From Deltaproteobacteria bacterium (lineage in GTDB: Bacteria; Myxococcota_A; UBA796), in the NCBI GenBank assembly GCA_002707085.1, contig PALY01000124.1, positions 1 to 14,550 of the forward strand: a DNA stretch of 14,550 nt, written 5' to 3'. A program made the translations under genes and the position numbers. The notes below the pieces were generated by a model. That model was given only the letters and a program-made list of their open reading frames with translations. It was not told where the DNA came from and ran no database searches. The number at the start of each line of letters is the position of its first letter. Position 1 is the stretch's first letter. Of this stretch, positions 7,749-13,621 are shown piece after piece.

Positions 7749-8444
7749 TCAGATGACTTGGCGGCCCCGTTGCTCACTATATTGGGCCATTCGTCCGTAA
7801 GCGCTGGTGGGGACGAGGAAGCGCATCAACCAACCCGTTTTGGTTTTCTCTCCAACCTCGGCTGGGAATGTGGCCACAAAACCATCGGGAAGCATCATTC
7901 GAATCATGAACGCCCGTCTATTTGGTGGGGTTCCATCGATGGGGAGTCGTCCCCTGCTGATGTGTAATGCCCAATCTCGTCGAAATGCGCGATGTTGTGA
8001 CCACCGAGTGGTCATGCTGCGACCATCTTTTGCAAGCTCTATCGTCGGTTCATGCAGTGTGATGGTGGATGTGTCATTCGCTGGATGTTGCCCCGTCGCA
8101 GAAATGTTCGGCGAAATGCGGGTGATCGGGGTGCGACGTCGCTTCATGGATGTGGCTACGAAGTTTTCAAGCTTGTTCCGATCCGTTGCCGACAGTGACA
8201 CCAACTTGCAAACGCAGCGTGTCATTTTGTCCTTCTGGTACGGGGTGGCCCGCATCACAATGGCATCGCTGACAACCCATTCGCTGGATGAAGTCAGTTC
8301 AATTTTCAGCGAGATGTGGTCTCCGACTTTAATGCCTGCCGGACTCAAAAGTTGAATGGCACGACCTTTGATCCATTCGGCGGTTCCGAAGTGGAAACCT
8401 TGTCTACACTTGATGCCCACGGTTGCTTGAACACGAGTTTTCAT
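7749..8444 (-). CDS. Tandem PilZ-like domain protein with degenerate ligand motifs
   Basis: The 231-residue soluble protein appears to contain two PilZ-like beta-barrels. The first (about 5-98) follows the pattern GTAEW..GRAIQLLSPAGIKVGD...IEL...DAIVMR...LVSLSATDRNKLENFV, with the closing helix typical of PilZ. The second (about 145-222) contains RRDWALHISRGRLPID then MIRMMLPDG...PAEVGE....WLMRFL. A basic linker (KRRR, about 101-104) separates them. PilZ domains normally bind cyclic di-GMP through RxxxR and (D/N)xSxxG. Here neither motif is complete: the second domain reads HISRGR, with His for Asp and Arg for the last Gly. It may therefore be a non-binding, protein-interaction PilZ. The start has GGGAG upstream with suitable spacing. 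It is convergent with the YhhQ-like gene (19 bases apart) and divergent from rmlC. Family assignment rests on pattern only. Confidence 0.6.
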   Translation of the reverse strand: MKTRVQATVGIKCRQGFHFGTAEWIKGRAIQLLSPAGIKVGDHISLKIELTSSSEWVVSDAIVMRATPYQKDKMTRCVCKLVSLSATDRNKLENFVATSMKRRRTPITRISPNISATGQHPANDTSTITLHEPTIELAKDGRSMTTRWSQHRAFRRDWALHISRGRLPIDGTPPNRRAFMIRMMLPDGFVATFPAEVGEKTKTGWLMRFLVPTSAYGRMAQYSEQRGRQVI

Positions 8445-8554
8445 TCAAGTGTCTCCCTGTTGTTGTAGGCCTCATCGAACGATTCAGGGAAAAATCCAGT
8501 TATTTTGACGAAAATCGAGTCCGCGGTAGTGTCGTAAACCACATAGGAGATGCT
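8445..8554. promoter_or_regulatory. Divergent intergenic region with rmlC ribosome site
   Basis: These 110 bases lie between the PilZ-like gene (minus) and the rmlC-like gene (plus) and presumably carry both promoters. The only site I can support firmly is the ribosome binding sequence at its right end. Confidence 0.35.
8545..8550 (+). promoter_or_regulatory. Ribosome binding site that sets the GTG start of rmlC
   Basis: AGGAGA lies 4 bases before GTG at 8555. It supports that codon over an in-frame ATG at 8423, which would add 44 unrelated residues and overlap the PilZ-like gene. An ATG at 8550 is in another frame. Confidence 0.7.
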
Positions 8555-9076
8555 GTGCGCATCAAAAACACCTCAATTCCTGACGTTCTGCTGGTTGAAT
8601 TGGATTCATTCGTTGACCACCGTGGTGTCTTTGTGCGCCAGTGGGATGCGGAACAGTGGGCGGAACGAGGCCTGGGTCCTTTTGTGCAGGACAATGTGTC
8701 TTGCTCGGAACCTGGTGTGCTGCGCGGTCTCCATTTTCAGAAGAAAGCACCACAGGGAAAGCTTTTGCAGGTCATGCATGGAGAGATTTTTGATGTCGCT
8801 GTAGACATTCGGGAATCGTCCGCTACACGAGGCCAATGGGTGGGTGTTCATCTGAGAGCAGGGGACCATCGACAGCTATGGGTACCACCTGGGTTCGCAC
8901 ATGGTTTTGCTGTGATCAATGGTGCTGCGACTGTCCATTATCGGTGTACGACACCCTACGATGCCACCGATCAGCACGGAATTCGCTGGGATGATCCCAA
9001 CCTTCAGATTGATTGGCCGGTTGTGGACCCCATTCTTTCTGAGCGCGATGCGAAACTTCCTGAGTGGACCCCATAG
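8555..9076 (+). CDS. rmlC: dTDP-4-dehydrorhamnose 3,5-epimerase (RmlC)
   Basis: The 173-residue cupin is an RmlC-type epimerase. The family converts dTDP-4-dehydro-6-deoxy-glucose to dTDP-4-dehydro-rhamnose, the third step of dTDP-L-rhamnose synthesis for O-antigen and other surface glycans. The start GTG gives MRIKNTSIPDVLLVELDSF, which matches the usual N-terminus. DHRGVFVRQW (21-30) is the substrate-loop motif. GVLRGLHFQ (54-62) carries the expected catalytic His60, HYRCT (128-132) the catalytic Tyr129, and LSERDAKLP (161-169) the conserved Asp165. GEIFDVAVDIR (76-86) and WVPPGFAHGF (109-118) form the cupin barrel. Length is slightly short but complete. The rmlA, rmlB and rmlD genes are not in the window, so the epimerase may serve another dTDP-deoxysugar. 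Confidence 0.9.
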   Translation: MRIKNTSIPDVLLVELDSFVDHRGVFVRQWDAEQWAERGLGPFVQDNVSCSEPGVLRGLHFQKKAPQGKLLQVMHGEIFDVAVDIRESSATRGQWVGVHLRAGDHRQLWVPPGFAHGFAVINGAATVHYRCTTPYDATDQHGIRWDDPNLQIDWPVVDPILSERDAKLPEWTP

Positions 9077-9170
9077 GTCGTCGGATCTTTTTCACTATAT
9101 TGAAGTTCTGTTCAGTATTTTGGTCGACCGTTGAGATGTTGCTGGTAGAATCCATGTAAGGAGAACTCGT

Positions 9171-9983
9171 ATGCACCGTACTTTATGGATGATGATTGGC
9201 TTGGTCGCTTGCGGCGGAGAAGAGGAGCCGAAGACGGCTTCTCCAATAGAATGTGAAGAGGGCTTCATCGCTGTTTATGGCGATTGCCAAGAGATGGGTG
9301 GTGGCGCCCCAGAAGAATCGGATGCGGATGCGGATGCGGATGCGGATGCGGATGCGGATGCAGATGGGGAAATGGATACCTCGGGGATTTCGGTCACCAT
9401 TCTTTCACCTACTGCGGGTGAAGAAATCGAAGGGCCATGGATTGAATTGTCCTTTGAAGTAGAAGGATGCCCGATGGGTACCCCGAGTGGAAACCCCAGC
9501 GGTTGTCACATTCATCGTGAGATCAATGGTTCCGCGTATGAAGGCGTTGCAGATGAAGGGAACTATGGCCATTATTCATCACGAACCATGGACCTTTACG
9601 TGGGTGAAGAGCCTGGTTCAGTAGAGGTTTTACTGCTGCTGGTTCCCAATGACCGGCCAGGTGGCTTTGATGACCAGCCGTTTGACCCACCCATTTATGA
9701 CCAATTGTCCTTTGACTTGGTGATCCCTGAAGCGGGAGGAGACACAGGTTCTACCGATACAGGCGACGACCCTGATACGGGTGAGGGCGCCGATACGGGT
9801 GAATCCGGTGACACTGGAGACGCAACGGTGGAAGACACTGGAGGCGGAAGCGAGGACACAGGTGCTGCTCCTGACCCAGCATCGAGTGGGTCAACAGACG
9901 ATTGTACTCATCCATTTTCTGTCTCCGAGGGTGTTGATTCCGACGCTGATACCGATGTGGATGAACTTTATAAAGCTCCCTGA
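9171..9983 (+). CDS. Lipoprotein with Asp-Ala tract and Ig-like domain
   Basis: A 270-residue predicted lipoprotein of unknown function. The signal peptide MHRTLWMMIGLVAC ends in a good lipobox (LVAC, Cys14). A small Cys-containing patch (Cys28, Cys39) follows, then seven Asp-Ala dipeptides (51-64). Residues 73-185 look like a beta-sandwich: ISVTILSPTAGEEIEG at the start, GCHIHREING (111-120) with paired histidines, and a closing strand SFDLVIP (180-186). The cadence resembles Ig-like or small ligand-binding domains with an HxH pair. The tail (190-270) is disordered and Asp/Thr/Gly-rich with many DTG repeats. The start is set by AAGGAGA at 9158-9164, 6 bases before ATG. Its stop is 3 bases from the stop of the convergent sulfatase-like gene. 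A surface or periplasmic location is predicted; ligand and role are unknown. Confidence 0.75.
   Translation: MHRTLWMMIGLVACGGEEEPKTASPIECEEGFIAVYGDCQEMGGGAPEESDADADADADADADADGEMDTSGISVTILSPTAGEEIEGPWIELSFEVEGCPMGTPSGNPSGCHIHREINGSAYEGVADEGNYGHYSSRTMDLYVGEEPGSVEVLLLLVPNDRPGGFDDQPFDPPIYDQLSFDLVIPEAGGDTGSTDTGDDPDTGEGADTGESGDTGDATVEDTGGGSEDTGAAPDPASSGSTDDCTHPFSVSEGVDSDADTDVDELYKAP
9321..9362 (+). repeat. GATGCG hexamer tandem repeat
   Basis: Six perfect copies of GATGCG (9321-9356) are followed by GATGCA (9357-9362). They encode seven Asp-Ala dipeptides in the lipoprotein. Because the unit is 6 bases, slippage would change linker length without shifting frame. Confidence 0.9.
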
Positions 9984-9987
9984 GCTT
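9973..9987. terminator. Hairpin spanning the convergent stop codons
   Basis: A perfect 6-bp stem, AAGCTC (9973-9978) with GAGCTT (9982-9987) and a CCT loop, covers the stop TGA of the lipoprotein gene (9981-9983). It touches the stop of the convergent sulfatase-like gene (9987-9989). AT-rich sequence flanks both sides but there is no clean T-run, so bidirectional terminator activity is possible but weakly supported. Confidence 0.35.
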
Positions 9988-11855
9988 CATTCACATTTAT
10001 TCAGTAATCTCTCGGCTTCTTTTGCCCGGTCCATGCCGCGGCTCATCAGTCGACCTGCAAGGCAATCTACAGTGTCGGGGTGGCCCGGTCGCTGTAGTGC
10101 GGGTGCCAACAGTGCCAATGCCGTCTCATATTTTCCTTGTGCTGCATACACTTGGGCGAGAGCCATACGCGAGTCATCGTCGCCAGGCTGTTCCTTGAGG
10201 ATCGTACGGTATCTTGCTGTAGCGCCCTCAAAGTCTTGTAGTCGGTGCAAGGTAAGCGCAAGGTCTTTTTGCGCGACCATATCGTCCGGTGACTTTCTCA
10301 GTTCATCTTGAATGGCGGATGCCAAGTTGCGGAGTTCACTTAATCGGCGGCTTCTCTGCAGTTTCTCTTCGACAAGCTCTTTGTCGTTGGGGTGTTTTGC
10401 AGCCGCCAATGAAATGGTGTCGAGTGCATCTGCAGGTCTTCCAATGGCATCCAGTAAGTCGGCTTTAAACAGCATGAGGGCGGGTACTGGGCCGTACTTT
10501 TGTTGTGCAGAATTGGCTCTTTCGAGTAGCTGTGCTGCATGCTCATCTGGCGTCTGGGTCAGCAGTTCAAATAGCCCAATCCGAAGCTTTGGATCTGTGC
10601 GGACAATCGCTGCTTTATTCTCTGACGGCTTGGTGTAGCCCATCTCTTCCAGGGTCTCTTGCTCTTCCTCTGAGAGTGGTTGTCGGTTCTGTTCCGGAGG
10701 CCAGCGCCGATCAAATTGTTCAAATAGGTTTCTGGCTTTTTCTGTGTCGTTGACATGAAAACGATTGATCAGTTGTTTTGGATCGGAGTCCAAGCGATAC
10801 CGTTCTGCTTCGGGCAGGTCGTACCAGGACACCTGATGCTTGTCGTACACCCCAAAAATGGGGGCGGTGTCAAACTCGAGTTCTGGAAGTACGGTTTCCA
10901 CGGTCAGGTTCCGAGGAGGAACCGGTTCTCCATTTATGTATGGAAGAAGATTGATGCCCGCTGCTTGCATGGGGGGGAGGTCGGCCGCGGATAGCAAGGT
11001 GGGAGCCAGGTCAACGAGTGAGACTGCGCCTGAGACTTGGGTGCCTGTGGTGGCGGTTTCACCCACATCATCACCGATATAAAGAAGCATAGGAACTCGA
11101 ACGGTGCTGTCGTAGGCGAAGTAACCGTGACTGCTTTCTCCGTGTTCTCCAAGGCCTTCTCCGTGGTCGCTGGCGATCACGATAATGGAATCATCGATGG
11201 TTCCCCGGGCTTCCAAGGCATCGAGTAGAAGCCCTGTGTTTGTATCTGCTGTAGCGATGGCCGCAGCGTATGGGCTTAGGTTTTCTTTCTTGGGTTTCGC
11301 CGAGGGAATGTGGGGTTCATGGATATGTACCCACAGAAATATGGGTTGTTCAGGTTCTCTATACGTAAGCCACTCTAATGCTTGGGTGACGGTTTCGTTT
11401 GCGCTGCGCCGTCCTGCTGCTCGGGTTTCAGTGGGCCGAATATGGTCATTGAATGTATTGAAGCCCCGTGCGATACCGTTTCTGCTGTCTAATATTGTTG
11501 ATGAAACGAATGCTCCAGTCGCCCAGCCCGCATCCTTGAATCGCTCAGCAAGGGTGGGGACACTTTCGATCAATGGCCAAGTCCCGTTGTTGCGGACCCC
11601 GTGGATGGGTGGGTTCTGTCCTGTCATTATCGATGCGTGGGCAGGCAGTGTGATCGGGGCAGGTGTTCGGGCCTGGCTGAACACTACAGACCGCAATGCC
11701 AGTTCATTCCACGTTGGTGTATTGGCTTCTCCTACGTGATCTGCGCGGACGGACCCCCATGTGACCATGAGGATGTCGGGGCGGGACTCTTCCACGGAAG
11801 AGCATGATGCTGATAAGAACAGCAAACATCCCATCGATAGACTTCTACCCAACAT
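9987..11855 (-). CDS. Sulfatase-fold lipoprotein with C-terminal TPR region
   Basis: This 622-residue predicted lipoprotein has its lipidated residue at Cys18 (LFLSASC). Residues 26-410 form an alkaline-phosphatase-superfamily sulfatase fold: PDILMVTWGSVRADHVG (26-42), TLPAHASIMTGQNP (69-82), FLWVHIHEPHIP (173-184), IVIASDHGEGLGEHGESSHG (225-244) and RVPMLLYIG (253-261). Residues about 435-620 are helical pairs of TPR type (DFEGATARYRTILKEQPGD, YETALALLAPAL). The usual formylglycine motif CxPxR is replaced by TLPAH with Thr69, so it is not a classical FGly sulfatase. The first metal-ligand Asp, expected in a DTLRADH-type motif, is Gly34. The start is set by CGGAG (11862-11866), 6 bases before ATG 11855; the frame is open to 12065, which would overlap the divergent gene. 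Activity is uncertain; a phosphate-transfer, hydrolase or non-catalytic role is possible. Confidence 0.82.
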   Translation of the reverse strand: MLGRSLSMGCLLFLSASCSSVEESRPDILMVTWGSVRADHVGEANTPTWNELALRSVVFSQARTPAPITLPAHASIMTGQNPPIHGVRNNGTWPLIESVPTLAERFKDAGWATGAFVSSTILDSRNGIARGFNTFNDHIRPTETRAAGRRSANETVTQALEWLTYREPEQPIFLWVHIHEPHIPSAKPKKENLSPYAAAIATADTNTGLLLDALEARGTIDDSIIVIASDHGEGLGEHGESSHGYFAYDSTVRVPMLLYIGDDVGETATTGTQVSGAVSLVDLAPTLLSAADLPPMQAAGINLLPYINGEPVPPRNLTVETVLPELEFDTAPIFGVYDKHQVSWYDLPEAERYRLDSDPKQLINRFHVNDTEKARNLFEQFDRRWPPEQNRQPLSEEEQETLEEMGYTKPSENKAAIVRTDPKLRIGLFELLTQTPDEHAAQLLERANSAQQKYGPVPALMLFKADLLDAIGRPADALDTISLAAAKHPNDKELVEEKLQRSRRLSELRNLASAIQDELRKSPDDMVAQKDLALTLHRLQDFEGATARYRTILKEQPGDDDSRMALAQVYAAQGKYETALALLAPALQRPGHPDTVDCLAGRLMSRGMDRAKEAERLLNKCE

Positions 11856-11965
11856 ACGGAACTCCGCGAGAGCAAAGAGTGTACCTGTGTCGTAAGAAAT
11901 CGTGCAGTGTATCTCCGATATTGAGCGAATTGATGCGATGATGATGACCGCAGGAAGAGGTAAAT
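11856..11965. promoter_or_regulatory. Divergent intergenic region between two phosphatase-superfamily genes
   Basis: The 110 bases separate two divergent lipoprotein genes and should hold both promoters. Ribosome sites are visible at 11862-11866 (minus gene) and 11955-11960, AAGAGG (plus gene). No convincing -35/-10 pair or operator palindrome was found by eye. Confidence 0.4.
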
Positions 11966-13621
11966 ATGCGGAGAAGTCATTGGATGGTTCTGGGCGCAGT
12001 GCTTGTTGGTTGTAGGAGCGTGGACCCGAAGGTCGGTTCCGATACCGGGGAAAATCTGGACTCACGCGAGACGGAGACTGACACAGATACGGACGCAGAT
12101 GCGGACTCAGATGCGGACTCAGATGCGGACTCGGATGCGGACTCGGATGCGGATGCGGATGCGGATGCGGACAGCGATGTAGATACAGGTGCCTCCGATA
12201 CAGGAGAGATACCGACTGAGAAGCGTAAAAAGGTCCTTACCGTCATGATAGATGGTTGGCGTCCGGACGTGATTGGTGCCGCTCGGACTCCGACGATTGA
12301 TGGCTTGTGGGCAGACTCTGCATACAGTCTGGAAGCCCGCGTTGAAGACACGACGATTAGCGGTTCGGGTCAGTCCACCTTTGTGACCGGTGTTCACAGG
12401 GACAAGCATGGCGTACCAGACAACAGTTTTTCATCACCAAACTATGAAGATTATCCATACTGGTTTCGCCGTTTAGATGAAGCAGCACCTCATTTGGTTA
12501 CGGCGGCGTACCACACTTGGTTGCCCATGTGGGAATCCGCATTGGGCGGTGAAGATGGTGCAGACATCTGCCACTATTGGTCGTACTCGAGTGATGATGG
12601 AGATGCGCGAGTCACAACTCAAATTCAGTTGGACTTGTTGACTCTCGATCCCGACGCGATTGTTTTAATGTTGTCGGATTTAGATACAACGGGTCATGCG
12701 TATGGCTTTTCTACCGATGTAGACGAATACGTGTCGGCTATGGAATTGATAGATGAGCAATTGGGACTCGTACTGACAGCGGTTCAGGCACGTCCAACAT
12801 ATGAAGACGAAGATTGGATGATCATCCTCAGCACTGATCATGCCGGTACTGGGTATGGTCACGGAGACAATATTCCTGAACATCGCCTGGTACCCTTCTT
12901 CATTCATGGTGGGGGCGTAGTACCAGGTCCAATGTGGCCTGCACCGAATACCGTGAGCATCGTGCCGACTGCCTTGCGTCACCTGGGTGTCGACATCGAT
13001 GATGCATGGGGGTTGGACGGGGTGCCGTTGGGCGGTGAGGCGACGGCCCCTCCGGAAGCCAGTTTTGATACCAACCTTATCGTGAATGGCGATGCAGAAA
13101 TGGAGCGAGGTTTCGATGGGTTTTTCCCCGACGCTGCCCTTCCTGGATGGACAGATGAGGGTTGGTCTACCGCGACCTACTATGGATCCGATGGCTTTCC
13201 AACGATGGAGAGTGAAGGGCCAGAAGATCGTGGGGAGAGTTTTCTCTGTGGAGGAGGGACCTCTGAAGATACGTCGATTTGGCAAGACATCGATTTGTCG
13301 GATTTGAGTTCTGCGATGGACGGAGGTGCTGTTGGATACCAACTTTCGGGTTGGCTGGGGGGCTACAGCAGCCAGGATGACCGTGCTGAAGTTGTTCTGC
13401 ATCTATTTGATTCAGCGGGCGTCGTTTTGGCCACAGAGACCTTGCCGGCGGTAACATCCGATGAACGAGATGATGAGACTGGAATGCGACTGCGTACACG
13501 ATTTGGAATGATTCCCCCATTCACGCGTTCGGCAAGAGTGACGGTGAATATGTACCGTTCGTACGGCTATAATGACGGATATGCGGACAACCTAAAGTTC
13601 CTCGTTACAGAAGGGAAATGA
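11966..13621 (+). CDS. Phosphodiesterase/alkaline-phosphatase-superfamily lipoprotein with C-terminal beta-sandwich
   Basis: This 551-residue predicted lipoprotein has lipobox LVGC at Cys16. Residues 36-75 are an Asp-rich linker of Asp-Thr, Asp-Ala and Asp-Ser repeats. The catalytic domain (about 89-357) resembles type I phosphodiesterase/nucleotide pyrophosphatase enzymes. VLTVMIDGWRPD (90-101) supplies metal-ligand Asp96, TTISGSGQSTFVTGVHRDKHG (129-149) covers the nucleophile region (a Ser or Thr near 130-132), SDLDTTGHAYG (237-247) supplies Asp240 and His244, and STDHAGTGYGHG (289-300) supplies Asp291, His292 and His299. The binuclear site therefore looks intact. Residues about 368-551, beginning NLIVNGDAE, form a beta-sandwich module of the kind often attached to secreted hydrolases and probably binding a ligand or glycan. 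The start follows AAGAGG with 5 bases of spacing. The stop overlaps the next gene by one base. The substrate is unknown. Confidence 0.85.
   Translation: MRRSHWMVLGAVLVGCRSVDPKVGSDTGENLDSRETETDTDTDADADSDADSDADSDADSDADADADADSDVDTGASDTGEIPTEKRKKVLTVMIDGWRPDVIGAARTPTIDGLWADSAYSLEARVEDTTISGSGQSTFVTGVHRDKHGVPDNSFSSPNYEDYPYWFRRLDEAAPHLVTAAYHTWLPMWESALGGEDGADICHYWSYSSDDGDARVTTQIQLDLLTLDPDAIVLMLSDLDTTGHAYGFSTDVDEYVSAMELIDEQLGLVLTAVQARPTYEDEDWMIILSTDHAGTGYGHGDNIPEHRLVPFFIHGGGVVPGPMWPAPNTVSIVPTALRHLGVDIDDAWGLDGVPLGGEATAPPEASFDTNLIVNGDAEMERGFDGFFPDAALPGWTDEGWSTATYYGSDGFPTMESEGPEDRGESFLCGGGTSEDTSIWQDIDLSDLSSAMDGGAVGYQLSGWLGGYSSQDDRAEVVLHLFDSAGVVLATETLPAVTSDERDDETGMRLRTRFGMIPPFTRSARVTVNMYRSYGYNDGYADNLKFLVTEGK
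12092..12175 (+). repeat. Asp-Ala/Asp-Ser coding tandem repeat
   Basis: A degenerate hexamer array containing four 12-base units GATGCGGACTC(A/G) (12098-12145), then four GATGCG units (12146-12169). It encodes the Asp-Ala-Asp-Ser linker of the phosphodiesterase-like lipoprotein and shares its GATGCG unit with the array at 9321-9362. Confidence 0.9.

Noticed and set aside
9321..9362. CRISPR-like array
   Set aside because: The repeats are contiguous 6-base coding units with no spacers.
9253..9462. Plus-strand Met-Arg repeat frame
   Set aside because: It is an out-of-frame reading of the GATGCG array inside the Asp-Ala lipoprotein gene.
9966..9980. C-terminal DELYK in the lipoprotein, as at the end of GFP
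   Set aside because: A five-residue coincidence within an acidic natural tail; no other GFP-like sequence is present, so it is not a sign of an engineered fusion.
11856..12065. N-terminal extension of the sulfatase-like frame by 70 residues
   Set aside because: It would overlap the start of the divergent lipoprotein gene and bury the lipoprotein signal peptide. The ATG at 11855 has a good ribosome site.
11977..12351. Minus-strand Ser-Ala/Ser-Glu repeat protein
   Set aside because: It is the antisense shadow of the Asp-Ala/Asp-Ser tract in the plus-strand phosphodiesterase-like gene, which has clear catalytic motifs.
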